Assembly (NCBI GenBank): GCA_037349105.1
Contig: JAYJMM010000039.1
Span: 4,949,001 to 5,013,000, forward strand
DNA length: 64,000 nucleotides
Origin: Limnomonas spitsbergensis
Taxonomy: Eukaryota > Chlorophyta > Chlorophyceae > Chlamydomonadales
Direction of reading: 5' to 3'
Shown: positions 1 through 14,700 of the stretch, in pieces
How positions within the stretch are numbered: the stretch's first letter is position 1
Layout: each line of letters begins with the position of its first letter
Notes under the pieces: model-generated
What the model was told of the DNA's origin: nothing
Seen by the model: the letters and a program-made list of their open reading frames with translations, nothing else
Database searches by the model: none
Translations under genes and position numbers: made by a program

Positions 1-2787
1 AAAACCTAGGGTCCCTAGGCTTCACCGGCGTCAGTCTGTATTAAGTCCAGGCTGTTTGATTCATATGTGACAGACATTTAAGTGGAGGAATGGGTGTCAG
101 TCAGCAACATACGTCAATTCTAGGGTTTAAGAGTTGACTAGCGTCATGTCTAGGGTTGACAGTTTACTGGCGGCAGGCCAAGGGCCTTCTGCCTGTGATC
201 GGACCGCTTGTCTAGCAAGTTGGGATAACTGCTACGTAAGGATTGTGGGTATCGGACATGGATTCAAGCGGCTGATTGGGATGATCGCGACGCCGCCAGC
301 ACCTTTCATGGCGGCAGCAGTTTGGTCCCCAGGTTGTTAAGTTTCCGGAAATGCCCCGCACTGCTGTTTTTCATTTTCAGTCATGGGCTCATGTTTTTTT
401 GTGTCAGTTTCCTTTTACGGTTATTCAAGCACTTTCATCTCGATTCTAGCGCGCCTTCCTCCACTCTCACCCGCTCTCACCATTTTGGCGCCAGGTCATC
501 GGTGCGCACCCAGTTTTGCCGGAAAACACTTCACACCTGTCAAGTAGTTTGTCGAGTATATGTAGTACGTGTGTGAATTGAGATGTCAGGGTTGTGTATG
601 TAACTGCTCTCACCCTGTTTATGCGCATGACATATCGACGCCTTGTTGTTGTAGTTGTTGTAGTTGTATATTTCTGCCGGGCACTGCTGATTTCTTTTTT
701 TGCAGCCTTTTCAGCGTTCCGTTCCCATGGCTTACATCCGTATCATTTGTCCTGTCCCTTCCTTGGCATTTTTACTCTGGCATGGTTCTGCCAGCCGGCT
801 TTCCTCTTCACAGTCGAATTCACCCATCCAGGTTAGTCAGGGTTTATTTTTGTGTTCGAGTTCGTTCACCCCGGAGAAAAGAAAACGTCTATTCCAAGTG
901 GGCTCAAATGTTTTTTCACTTCCCCCTCAAGACAAACAAATCTACATGATTTACTTTTCCTCAAGTACCTTTGGTTTCTGCGCCAATCAATCGCAGTTAT
1001 TCTCTGCGCGCCCACGCCAAGTTCTTTGGCTGGGTGTTATCTACAGCATAACAGGGTTCTACTAAAGCATGGTCGTCTGGTAGGAAGTCTGTGAGGGTAG
1101 GCTCAGCATTTTCACTTGGTTCTGGGATATCCGTGTTCGAACCGGTTTGAGGGCATTTGTTCCATTCGTCAAATGTGATGCTGCATTTAGCAGGTTTGGT
1201 ACTTTAAGATGTACGATTCTCTGAAGCAACAAAGCATCTGACTTGATTTACTCGAGTGAGAGCAAGTGGGCCCACCTGAGCGACCAGGCTGGGTGGCTCA
1301 TAATAACAGCTCCTCCTCATGTAAGCCAGGTGCCACCTCTGCAGCCCTGCTACCCCTCCGAAGCCTGCCACAACATCTCGTTGGACACAGCTTGAATTGG
1401 GCACCACTCAGTGGACCTGCTCCCGCTTTTGCCCTCGCCCTCTGGGCCCATGATAGGCTTCTAGCCACACCAGCTGCTCTGGTCACTTGCCTCCGCGATC
1501 CAGAGAGCTGGTGTGTTGTCAACATCAGCCGCAATAGGGAGGGTAGGCTTCTTAGCTGAACGGTCATTGCAATTACACTATGGGCCCTGCCACAAAAGTC
1601 TAGTGTGGGTGTCTAACAGTCTGGTTGAGAGGAAATCAAATTGGGGAAAAGGAAAGAGGAGCTGTCAACTGAAGGGTAGCATTTGTTTGATGTCTGCGAG
1701 ACGGGCAAAACCGAAAGTGGGCCCAAGCATGCTCAGGCTCAACTGGCCGTGGGCTTTCATGTACTTGGATTGCAGCTGAAGCATGGATGGATGAACATAT
1801 AAATTTCGGTACTGGAGTGAGAAATCTGCCAATCCAGGAGTCCCCTGGTGACTGGTGTGAGTTCTCTCGTCCTAACGCATCTATCCTATGCAAAAGTGAC
1901 TTGTATTCATTGGGCTTACACTAGTGCCCTTGAGGTGAATAATTCTCCCTGCCCTGCAAAAGCACGATACGAAGTCTGTGCATCTCTCTCAGGCTGCTCC
2001 CCGGCTTTATACCTTCGCTCAGACGCATCCCCCATGTGGCCTGAACACTCCCTCTTACGAGTCTTACCTGCCTTGTTCTTCATGCTCCTCTTGGACGTCT
2101 TCACACCTGGTCTGTGGCTGAGATGCTTTCAGATTCTTTGGCTAAGTCCATTTCAAATCGTCGAATGGAGCCTCTCCACAGCCTGCCAGTGTCTGCTTCA
2201 TGGCGGCATCCATGGCGGCCCTTGGACAGGCTGAGCACCTGTCCGGCCAGGAGAAACTTGGATGCCCACGCGATCGGGCCTTTTTAAACAGGGCCCAGAG
2301 GTTTAATGCCCTGGACCTATTGTGCCTGGCTGCAGCTTCAGCGTGGCACTTGCTGTGGGTAGCCGCTGTTGGCCTGGCTCAGACTCTCGTGGTCAGAGGT
2401 TATTCCTCTCCAAGGAAAGGAACAGCATCCACTGATGCCATGCCAACGATCAGGTTAAGATCCGGGGGGGAAGTATACCATAAGTGCACTGAACGCCCAT
2501 TCGCCCTGGCTTGATCTGTAGAGGGTGGGGGGGGGGAACAGCAGGCAGACTAGGATTTTCCCTGAGTACCCACAGGAGCCCAACCTCCCTATTTGAAAAC
2601 ATGCATGTTGGTAGCAGTCGTAATGCCTTGGCCACGACGTTCGCATTTGCGCCACCATATACACTTCCATGGCGCAGCTCGTGACCCGGCAGTGCGGTCG
2701 TTTTGCGAAAATGTGAACAGTGTGAATTTGCCCAGCTGTGCCCTCTCTCTCCACTAACAGCGCCACCTCGCGCACTGTCCGACACGT
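1..2787. other. Upstream region without a recognised gene
   Basis: Several overlapping short open frames exist on both strands, but none resembles a known family and none shows coding-like composition. The segment ends at the ATG of the ABCF3-like gene, so its last few hundred bases should hold that gene's 5' UTR and promoter. No TATA box or other element could be identified with confidence. Confidence 0.5.
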
Positions 2788-5700
2788 ATGGACTCCAGCC
2801 GGGTACGCGATGCGGTCCATAGCGTTTTTTGCAAGGGAGACGAGACGATTTTGGATTACGTCATCGGCATTCTCGAGGATGAGTACTTTGAGTTTGGAGA
2901 CGATGGAGAAGGGGCTTTCGAATCCATAGGGCCGTTCCTGGTGAGAGGGCGGCGCATCATTATAAGCTGCAGGACGCCAGGTTGCTCGCCGCACCACAGT
3001 TAGTTTGCGCATGACATCTCTAGCACACATGGTGATCTCATGAGCCATGCATGCATGCATGCAAAAGTAGTGAATTGCACCCCTCAAAAGCTTGTCGCCA
3101 CAGTGTCAGTATCCACTCCAGGGATCTCTCATGCACAAGGCGATGTAACGTGCCATGCGCACATACCTGCATGCATCTCATGCGCCTTGCGCGCCTTACT
3201 GCCTGCATGCCATGCCATGCAGCTGGACGGTGGCTGCTGCGACAGTGAGGAGGAAGCCAAGCAGGGATGCAGGATACTAGCCTCGCAGCTTTCAGGTGAG
3301 ACGTATTTTTATTTCTTATCACTCATCGTGCACGAGCAGCTCTAGGGGGCAGCTCAAGGGCACAGATGCAAGCACGCATGTATGCTTGCATGGTCTCTCT
3401 GGGGCATATCTGGGGCACGCACGCATCAACACATGCACGCATTTTTCACCGGACACCTATCGCCTAACACCCCATGGGCTTAATCAGCTCTGGGGCAGCT
3501 CTGACATGAGCAGCTCTGGGGCCCATACATGAGAATTCCTGATTGAACCACGCTTCCCCACGTGCCATGCCATGTGCCACGCCATGCGCGATGCCATGCG
3601 CCACGCCTTGCCACATCATGCCATATTTTTGGAACTGTCTCATGGACGTGCCAGCGTGCCGCTACCTCTTCGCAGTTCGCCTGGTTGCGGGAATCACAGA
3701 GTATCATGCACGCATGCTCGCTTCCTGGTTTTCGATGTGGCCGATGTCTACTTTTGTGTGCTCTAGACCACTACTTTAGGCAGTCCGCCTGGGCGGCTAC
3801 TTACAGGCGGTTGTAGACAGAATCTCAGCCGACCTCTGGCCACAGCCCCATGCACCAAGCACCTTGTTGCACCAGGCACCCATGGCCGTAGGCCATGATG
3901 TAGCTGAATTGTAGCTGTTGTATCCTTAAATGGACGGTGGTGCTTCATCTCTGAGTATGAAATCACAGCACCCTCTCTCTACACTTGAAGGCGTCATCAC
4001 AACAATCATTTAAATAATATAACGGTGCCAAAACTTTATCTGAGAACTCGCATGGAGAGGGTAACAGTGTCTGCTGTTGCACATGGTTTAGTTCAAGCCA
4101 GCAGCGCAACGCAGGTCCTGCTGGACATTTGCCCGGTCTGCCAGGCCAAAATTTGAATACAAAATCTGAATCACCTATTGCGCACGATTGAGGAGCCGCC
4201 AGCAGTGCAATGCTGGTGTCTCTGATCAGCAACACGGTCCAGCTGGCAAAGTTTGAAAGCAAACTTCGATTCGCTGTGTAGCCATCATCGATGCATGCAT
4301 GCTGCTGCATACGACCAGGTTTTTTCCGCGCACGGTCATGCTACTGTCACACATTACCATGCTTCTGTTGTGCACAGTGATGCATCTGTTGAACACAGTG
4401 ATGCATCTGTTGCGCACAGTCATGCATCTGTTGCACACAGTCATGCATCTGTTGCGCACAGTCATACATCTGTTGAACACAGCCATGCATCTGTTGCGCA
4501 CAGTTATGCATCTGTTGCGCACAGTCATGCATCTGTTGAACACAGCCATGCATCTGTTGCGCACAGTCATGCATCTGTTGCGCACAGTCATGCATCTGTT
4601 GAACACAGTCGTGCATCTGTTGCGCACAGTCATGCATCTGTTGAACACAGCCATGCATCTGTTGAACACAGTGATGCTTCTGCCGCACACAGTCATGCTG
4701 CTGTCACACACGATGCAAGTGCTGCCAGGAGATCCGCTCCGGCCACGCGTGCACCAGGCAGCGGCCTGGTCTACTTGGCACGCTCAAAATTATTCAGAGT
4801 CTAAATTGCTGCCCAGCCATCCATGCTGCTTGCATGCTGCCGCACGCCGTCATGCCTCTGCCGCACACGTTCATGCTACTGCCGCGCACGGTCATGCTGC
4901 TGCCGCACAGGATCCAAGTGCTGCCACGCGTGCGACGGATGGCGGCCTGGCCTACCTAGCATATGCAAAATAAAACGAATACAATGTCTGAACCGCTGTC
5001 CAGCCATCAACGAGGCCCGCCTGTTGCTGCTGCTCACGATCCAGGTGCCGCATGCCGTTGCGCTGGCCATGCGTGTGATTGACAGCAGCCCGGTCCACCT
5101 GACATGTCCAAACTTTTGAAAGCCTGAATCGTTGTCCTGCCGTCAATGCTGTCTGCATGCTGCTGCTCGTGACCCAGGTGCTGCAAGCACCGCCGCGCCG
5201 TCCATGCGAGCACTGGATAGCGGTCCGGTCCACCTGGCCAGTGCGGACACGAAGCAGCTGCTGTATAAGGAGGTTTCCTCCAAACACCTGATAACGGTAA
5301 GGCAGAGGAGGGTGAACCCTAAACCCTTAGCCCTCAACCCTTAATAAGGAAGTTTCCTCCAAGCACCTGATCATGGTCAGTTTTGGCGGGGAAGGGGTAG
5401 ACCCTCAACCCTCAACCCTCAAACCTCAACCCTTTACAATGTGTCCTTCAAGCACCTGATAACCGCGAGGCGGTCTGTTGTTCTGATCAGACAGTACAAT
5501 TGCCGATCAGCGATTCTTCGGTTTTCCGCTAGGCGCCAGGAACACCTCCCTGATTTCAGGTACTTGATGTCAGACTGGCTCACACCCCGACTTGTTGCCT
5601 GACCCTTCGCCCTCAAGCCTAAACCCTAAATACCGTAAAACCACTTTAACTCCGCGCACCCCCCAAAAAAAGAATTTAATTTTCGGCCGCGCACCCCAAA

Positions 5701-8700
5701 AAGAATTTAAAAAACGGTCGCGCAGCGACGAAATTTTAATTTAATTTAACGCCGCGCAGCACGAAATTTAATTAAACATCGCGCATCACTGGAAATAATT
5801 AAAATTTTCGTCCGCGCAGCACTTTCAGCCAGTACAGTCAAACTCAGTTACACCTTCGTTTGATGCTAGCAGGACCCGCATACCGTGGTCGTCATCCCCC
5901 TCCTCCGCCGATTCCTGGCCTCAGGAAACGTGTGGCTATTTGGGCCCGGGGGCTCAGTGGTACTACGTAACTTAGCAGTCCACCCTGAGGTCTGCAGTTC
6001 GAATCCTGTCAATGTTCAGCACTGTCAGCCAGTACACCAATACTTGGTTAACACCCTCACAGTCAGCAAAAGTCATCATACGGTAGTCAAAATTGCCGAC
6101 AAGGATGCCTGAACGGATGTCGAATCAAACAGTCGCGCGCTAGCGCGCAAAATTTTGTAAAAAATGCTGTTTTTAATTCATACCGCGCACCCCCAAAATA
6201 ATTGTTTGGGCACCTGACTGACGCTCCGCGCAGCGGCAATTTTTGAATTAATATTAGCGCGCAGCCATGTCCGCGCACCCCAATAATTATTTAATTACGA
6301 GCGGAGCTAAAGTGGTTCTACGGTACCCTCGAACGGGTATTAGCGCTGCCCGGGGCATGTTGGACATCCCTTGGCACATGCAGGCTGTCGATCTGTGCCG
6401 ACGGCGGCAGCGCTAAAAAAAACAAAGAGATTGCAGCTGAGCGAGCATAAGGGGTGCGACACTGGCCATCTGACTCCTATTTGTATTCCATTTTATTCCT
6501 GTTATCCCCCCAAGGTATATTAATTTCCTCTCTCTTGTCCTGTCCTTCCCAATCATATCCCACTTTCAGTCCCTCCTTAATGATCCCATTCATTCCTTAC
6601 GAGCCTTTTTGGCGCCAAGCTGCTCCTGTTACTGATTCTGATCGCGAAACCTCTGCCTGAAGTTTTGAACATGCGCAACAGCCGCTGCGACCACTAACCC
6701 CGATGAAAATAAAGGAGGGAGCCAACTCACTCCCCCGCATGCTCCAACTTGTTACTTCCCCCTGTTGTTAAGTGCTGTGCAGCAATCCCTGCTGCCACTA
6801 CCCTTGATGCCTAAACAGGTCGGACACAACTCGCTCCCCTGCTTAGCCCTTGCGCCCCCCTATCCCCCCTGGTTTTGTAACGTGCAACAAGTGCTGCTGT
6901 CGCCGCCGCCCTCGATAACTGAACAGGAATGAGCCAACTCGTTCCCCTGCATCTTGTATTCCCCCCCCCCCCTGTTTTTGTGAAGTGCAGCTATTGCTGC
7001 CGCCGCTGCCCTAGTGCCCTGGAGGATGAAGCAGGACACAAGCCAAGTCACTCCCCTGCATCCCCCTTTCCCTCTTATCCGCCTTTTTTTTGTAGCGTGC
7101 AGCAATCGCTGCTGCCACTGCCCTCGTTGACAGAGCATGACGGAGACAACTCGCTGCCTTGCATATCGGGATATTATCAGAATTCCGTCTTTATCTCTCC
7201 CCCCCTAATTTCTTTTTTTTTGTCTTGCGCAGCAACCGTTGCCGCCGCTCCCCTCGGTGACTGACAAGGACAGAGCCAAGATTGAAAAGAAATATGCGCG
7301 TGATGAGGCCACCAGCAGGGCTGCCTTCGAGTCACACAAAGTAAGAAAATGGGTCTGTAGCAGCTGGTCTGGGGTACAGGTAGGGTTCAGGGCTGGTTAC
7401 TTGGTTAGGGTCCAGGGCCTTGCCTCTGGGCTTGGAATTTTGTTTGAAGTCCAGGACTAAGATTGATGCGACATTTGAGCGTGATGAGGCCACCAAAAGG
7501 CCAGAGCCTTTTACAGCCACTAGGTGAGAGCATGATCTTTCAGATGCGGATTCAGGGCTTATGTATTGGGGATTATGTTTGGGGCTTGGGCCAAGAGTGG
7601 AAGCACCAGAGCTGGCTGGCGTGACGAGGCCACCAACAGAGAGGCCTTTGAATTACATAAAGTTAGAGGATGGGTTTGCAGCTGCTGGTCCAGGGCATAG
7701 GGTTCAAGGCTGGTTTGGGTTCAGGGCTTGAGGATCAGGGTCAATGTAAGGTTCAAGGTTAGGTGGGAGGTTCCGGCCAAGGTTGAGGTCCAGGGCTAAA
7801 TTTAAGGTTAGGTTCAAGGATAGGTTCAAGGATAGGTTCAAGGATAGGTTCAAGTATAGGTTAAAGGATAGGTTAAAGGTTAAGTTCAAGGTTAAGTTCA
7901 AGGTTAACTTCAGGGTTCAGGTCAAGGTTGAGGTTCAGGGTTAGGGACAGAGCCAAGATGGAAGAGATGTTTGTGCGTAATGAGGGTTGGTCCAGGGCTG
8001 AAGATTAAGGGTTACGGCATCAGCTCAAGTATGCATTTGACGAGGCCGCCAACAGGGCAGCCTTCACCTTGCATCAGGCAAGTGCATGGTCATACAGCAT
8101 CTGGTCCAGGGCTCGGGGCTCAGAGTTACGTCACCAGCCCAAGTAGGCGCGTGATGAGCTGTGCTGTGCCAATTACGCTCAATACCGGGGCTGAATTACA
8201 TAGCTGAGCTTCAGTTGCTTGCCCAGGGGGGGTCTCTGGTTTTTGCTTATTGTCCTAGTGTATCAATTGCCTGTACGGTTTACGAGCACATGTCCCATGT
8301 ATCAAATATGATGCTACAATGGACTGCAAAAACTTCACAGTCACCGTAATGTCAAGGCAAAATCAGCTACTCTTACCCGTAGGACGCCGTGATTACGTAC
8401 ACGCAAGGGTCTATGGCAGCAGGTGCAGGGCGCAGGGTTCAGGGTTATGGGTTATGGGCACCGAGCTGACACCTTGAAGGCGGGCCATGTAGGAATGTGC
8501 CCCCCCATGCTGCATTATGTGATCCCTCTTGAGGGTGCTCAGAAATTTGTTCCCTGCCTCTCCTCACTTTCACAACACAACTTATTTGAACGCACATCAG
8601 CCGCAATTCAGCTGCACCATTTATTTGAACGCAATTCAGCTACAATTTAGCTACACCAATTATTTGGACGCACTGAAGCTACAATTCAGCTATATCTAGG

Positions 8701-11700
8701 CCCACTGCGGGTTGGGCCTGGTGCAGCAGGTCCTGCTACTTGCTTCATGAGCCGGTCAAGGTGCGGTCCTAACCGAACCTTTTGTCTCTCTCTTTGTTGC
8801 TCCCCTCACTCTTCTCATTCACATCAAGCCTTTACTCTTCCCATTGTTCTCATCTGTTTCCACTCTTCTCCGCCCCCCACTCACTCCCCTCCATCTTTCT
8901 CACCCCCATCCACACATATGACCCTTCCCTGACCTCCATGCCTGGACAGACCTCACTCTTCCCTGACCTCCATGCTCTTCTACATCCATTTACTCCTAAT
9001 CACACTTCCTCCCCGCCTTCAGGTCCAGGCAGATGCTGCAGACCTCGGTAACCTGCCTTTCTAACTGGTTCCCACCCTTCTCACCGCTCCGCATTTTTCT
9101 TACTCACCTTCACACTTCCACCCCACCTGCAGGTAGACGCCACTGCTCGCAGGGACCTGCCATTCTCACTCGTTCCCCCTCGACTCACACTTTCCCACCC
9201 TTCTGACTCCTCTGCACACTTCCACCCCACCTTCTGTTCCAGGCAGACGCTGCAGCCTGTGGGAATCAGCCTTCTCACTCTTCCTCACCCTTCTGACTCC
9301 TCTACACACTTTCCTCCCACTTTCAGTTCCAGGCAGATGCTGCAGCCCGCGGGAACCTGCCGGAGATCATCCGCAACGCAGGCGCCGCAGGCTGTCGAGA
9401 CATTCATCTGGACGATTTCAACCTTTCAAACGGTGCGCTGAACTTCTGTGAGCATGCACGTCGATGCAAAGCGTGTGGCAAGCCGCGCTGCATGCAAGCG
9501 TGTCGTGTAGGGCATGCAGCTTTTTCTCCGCTTACCATTCTAGCATATCGTGTGCCATTAGCATACCCTAGATTTCTTTCGCCACCCCTTGGGTGCGGCA
9601 TGCACCCAAGGGGTGGCGATCCCCCCCCCTCATAAAATGATTTATTTCTCATCTGCCTCCCCTCAGTGCGCTGCGACCCTAATCACGACTGGATGGTGCA
9701 AGAAAAAAAGAAAGCTACGCCCTATAAGGGCGGCGAGGTTAAGGAAACAGCGCAGCTTGGGGCCGTAGCCACGTCCGCGCCGTGGTCATTGGATGGTGCA
9801 TGCACTATCTCCACTCACCATGCTTGCTTCAGGACTGGCGCCCGCTCCCACACCCCTCAGGCAGTTACCATCCATACACGATGGAGGGACCGACTAACTG
9901 AGTGTCTGACTGTCACCCTGCCTGCCTGCAGGTGGGATCTGTCTCTGCCTGCCTCCCTGCCTGACGGACAAATTGCCTGCCTAACGGACAAACGGCCTGC
10001 CTACCTGTCTGCCTGCCTCCCTGCCTGACGGACAAATTGCCTGCCTAACGGACAAACGGCCTGCCTACCTGTCTGCCTGTCTCCCTGCCTGTTTGCAGGT
10101 GGGAATGATTTGATCGCCGCCTGCCTGCCTGCCTGACTGTCTCCCTGCCTGTTTGCAGGTGGGAATGATTTGATCGCCGCCTGCCTGCCTGACTGACTGT
10201 CTCCCTGCCTGTTTGCAGGTGGGAATGATTTGATCGCCGCCTGCCTGCCTGACTGACTGTCTCCCTGCCTGTTTGCAGGTGGGAATGATTTGATCGCCGC
10301 CTGCCTGACTGACTGACTGTCTCCCTGCCTGTTTGCAGGTGGGAATGATTTGATCGCCGCCTGCCTGCCTGACTGACTGTCTCCCTGCCTGTTTGCAGGT
10401 GGGAATGATTTGATCGCCGCCTGCCTGCCTGACTGACTGTCTCCCTGCCTGTTTGCAGGTGGGAATGATTTGATCGCCGCCTGCCTGACTGACTGACTGT
10501 CTCCCTGCCTGTTTGCAGGTGGGAATGATTTGATCGCCGCCTGCCTGCCTGACTGACTGTCTCCCTGCCTGTTTGCAGGTGGGAATGATTTGATCGCCGC
10601 CTGCCTGACTGACTGACTGTCTCCCTGCCTGTTTGCAGGTGGGAATGATTTGATCGCCGCCTGCCTGACTGACTGTCTCCCTGCCTGTTTGCAGGTGGGA
10701 AAGATTTGATCTCGGACGCCACCATGATGCTCGCCTTCGGTCGGCGCTACGGCCTTATCGGCCGGAACGGGACAGGTAGGGCACGGCTGGCTGCACCGCA
10801 CATTGGATGAGGAGGCCAGGCATCCATTTGCGAATTGAAAAGGAAAAGGCACGCTCCACAGGAAAGGGTCCGCTGGGTCTGGGCTGCCTCTGCAGGCAAT
10901 GAGCACTGCAGCAATGCAATACTGCAACACTGCAACAATGCAACACCAGTGTGACACACACACACACATGTCAGTTTATCAGTGTATCAGTACATCCCCA
11001 GTATGTACGTACATCAGCATAACTGTACATGTACAGCAGTACATCAGAATCCGTACCTATGCATGCAAGAAATAAGCACATGATGGTACGCACACATGCA
11101 TAATGAGATGATGACATGCACTCACACACATCCACACACTTGCATGGACCCCCACCCCCACCCCCACCTCCACCCCCACCCACCCACGCACGCACACATA
11201 CACACTGATACAGCTATCTTTCCATTAATTTGTTGTCTTGTACCGCTGCAGACGCCACCCAGTCCTGCCCCCGGTGCGCCGCTTGGTTTCGGAACCACGG
11301 CGTCTCAAAACACACACACATCCTTTCGGCCAACTTGCCTTTCCGCAGCATCTCAAAACACACCCACTCCTGTCTTGCCTTCCCAAGATATTCTGCTGCT
11401 TTCCTCGCCGTACACAGGAAAGACGACGTTGCTGCGGGCGCTGGCTCTTCACGACATCAAAGGGATCCCGGGCAACTGCCAGGTCAGCCCTCAACCCTGA
11501 AAACTGAAAACTGAGCCCCTAACTGGTCACAAATCACGTCGTGAAGGGATGCGTCAAAGGATCGGCGTATTAGCTCCCACAAGCCTGAATAAGCTTATTT
11601 GACTCATGTGGGGTAGGCTTAAATGGGCTTTTGCAGGCGGCCAATGGAAAGCCGTCAATGGAAGGCTGTCAGAGAGCATCTTCCATGGCACAAGATGAAC

Positions 11701-14700
11701 ATGGCGCTATTGCCAGGCAGACACCCAAACTCCTCACGAACCTGGGGGGATATCGCGCAGCTGCCAGGTCAGCTCTCAGCCCTGAACCCTATTCCTTCAC
11801 CCTAAACGGCGCTAGGGGTGTACCGCACATACTTAAGGTGAAGCACCATGATGGGCTGTAGGTTGGGACAGTGGGGCACCATGCAGTGTCTCTTCGCCAG
11901 GTGGCTTTCAGATCTGTGAAAACCACATCCCTCTACATCTCTACTGTGATGGCTAGCTGGTAACGCATATGGTATGAACTTCACTGAGAATCGCATGAAG
12001 ACCTTTAGGCCATCCATGCCGTCTAGCTAGGTGCACCCTCCCCCCTTTCCTACACGAGGGTGTTTATGCTGCCACATGAAGGGTTGCATGGGGTCATCCA
12101 TGCTGCCGGTGGTCAAGTGCATCACTTCCCCCTGCAGATCCTGCATGTGGAGCAAGAGGTGGTCGGCGATGACACGCCTGTGATCCAGGCAAGTGCCGCT
12201 CCCCTGTTTTTTCCGGTATACCTCGGCTCCAATTCAGCCGCATCATGGCCTGTCCCATGGTCGGGGAGGTTTGGTGCAGCAAGCCCTGCTGTTGGTGTCA
12301 CCAGCTGCACCGGCCTACCGCCGGTACAGGGTTGGGTCCCCATCGGCCCAGTGGTGACTGCCCAGGGGCCAGAAAAAATGTTTGGTTTCAGGGTTTGGTT
12401 TCAGGGTTTGGTTTCAGGGTTTGGTTTCAGGGTTTGGTGCACACTATGATGAAGCAGGCCCTGCTGCCCCAGTCACTGTGTTCAGGTTCAGGTCTGGTAC
12501 TCAAAGTTTGGCACGCACTAAACCCTGGACCCTGGACCCTGCGCACTAAACCCTAAAACCTACTCAAAGTCTGGCATGCACTAAACCCTAAACCCTATAC
12601 CCTATGCACTAAACCCTATACCCTAAAACCTGCTAAAAGTCTGGCACACACTAAAAATGAGCTATAGTGCTGTCTTGTTGTGAGGCGCTCGGTTCAGGTT
12701 GGCGTTTGCCAGGTATGGGGTCAGGCTAGCAGCTAACACCAGATGTATAAATGAATGAGCCCCTGGCGAACGCTGCTCTGTTTTTTTGTTGAGTTGAGGC
12801 TTTGGGTTCTAGGCTTGGGCATTTGGGGCGCTCTGAGGCCTGTTGCCCCAACTTGAGGTGGGCTAGCAGCTGCAGCAGCAACAGCAACAACAGAGACATC
12901 ACCAGGTTGTGAACCTCTGCCTCTCCTGTTTGGTTTGCCCCCTCGTTCTCAGATCAGAAGACATTGGACGAAGGCTTGAAACCCTCTAATCCCATCCCAC
13001 CCCCCCACACCATCGTGCCGTGAAATACGTTGTGCAGTGAACTTATCATATGCCCCTAAATCCTTGACCCCGAACAAGGAACCTTTGCTCCCAGAGTAAG
13101 GTGCAATGAACTGGACCCTTCACCCTAAACCCTCGCTCCCAGGTCGTTAGGCAGTGAACATAATCAACAGCGCTTAACCCTTTCACCTAGACCCTCGCCC
13201 CGGAACATAATGCCATGAACCTTATCTGTTAATCCCTTGCTCCTGGATGAGCAGGCAAAAATGCACCCTAAACCCTTGCTCCTGGATCAGCAGGCAAAAC
13301 ACCTTAAAACTTGACCTCTAAACCCTCCCTCCTGGATCACCAGGCAAAACGAGCCCTAAACCCTAAACCCTGAACCCTTGCCTCTGGATCACCAGGCGGT
13401 AAACTAAGAAAAATCCCAGACCCTGAACTTTCGCTCCTGGATCACCAGGCAAACAAATAAATTAACCCTAAATGCTGTATCCCTAAACCCTGTATCCCTA
13501 AACCCTGTATCCCCAGGCCGTCCTGGAGTGCGACACTGAACGCACGGCGCTGCTGGCGGAGGAGCAGGAGATCCTTGCCAAGCTACACAAGGTATGAGGA
13601 CCCAATTTCGAACGTTGGAAGCTAACGTTCTGAGATCGATGCCATGCTGCGTATCCTGGCAGAGTCTGGCAGATCCTGGCAGCTCCTTGCAGCTCCTGGC
13701 AGATCCTGGCAGATCCTGGACAACCTGCACACAATGCACTCACCTCTTGAGTCCTGCTAGCCTAAGACGTCGTCAAGCCTTCGGGGCCAGCATGCCTGGG
13801 CCTTGTTGCGCGACATAGCTTGGGTGGGGGGGGGGCAGCTGCTTGGGCTGGGGGGGGGCAAGGGAGGGGGCAACGGAGGCACTTCTCTGTTCTGTTGCAT
13901 GGAGGAGGTCAGAGTGTCTGTTGGTGCACCTGAGGTTGCAGCCATCGGAACATGGGCAATCGATTAAGCAGACTCAGAGCTCGAAAGGGGTTAATAACCC
14001 CGGGTTTTCATTAAAGATTGTACACGTAATATCGCCCTCAACCCTGAAATCCTGAGGTTGATATCATGGCAGGTGGTTAGCGGGTAGCGGAGAGGGCTTC
14101 ATCTCTGTAATGTCTGTATGCTTACTGGAGCAGAGTAGCGGCAAGAGATTCGGGATAGCGTTAGCGGGTAGCGGACAGGGCTTCATCTCTGTATGCTTTG
14201 TGGAGCAGAGAAGCGACAAGAGACTAAGGATAACGTGTGTGAAGGATTTAGGTTTGAAGCCGCTGGACCAAAGGGATAAGGTCCCAAGGTTAAGGGTTAA
14301 GGCCGCTCGACAAAAGAGTTGAAGGATTTAGGGTTCAGCCGCTGGACCAAAGGGTTTAAGGGTTTAGGGTTTAGGCCACCGGACCAAAGGGGGTTTAGCC
14401 GCTGGAACAAAACCACCAAAGGACCTGGAAAGATCATCTTGGGGCGTTGAGGCACAAACATTATAGCAGCTGTCAATCCATGTTGCATGAAAAAGAGTTG
14501 AAGAGCTTTGCGCAGTGCAGGTAGCGGAGTTGCCCATCCATATCGCGTTGTACCGACCTCAATAGGTTCCCTGCTGATGATCTGCTTCCACCCCCCCTAG
14601 GGTTTAGGGTAAGGGTTAAGGTAGGTTCCCTGCTGATGATCTGCTTCCACCTCCCTAGGGTTTAGGGTTTAGGGTTGGCTCTCTGCTGATGATCTGCTTC

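Noticed and set aside
4226..4973. Several overlapping frames encoding short His/Ser or Met/Cys/Gln repeats on both strands
   Set aside because: Explained by the 21-bp minisatellite, which stays open in multiple frames.
10001..10969. 322-codon minus-strand frame of repeating [13 protein letters not shown] peptides, and a second overlapping frame
   Set aside because: Both arise only from the 60-bp array (a multiple of three) that lies in an intron of the plus-strand ABCF3-like gene. They have no family resemblance.
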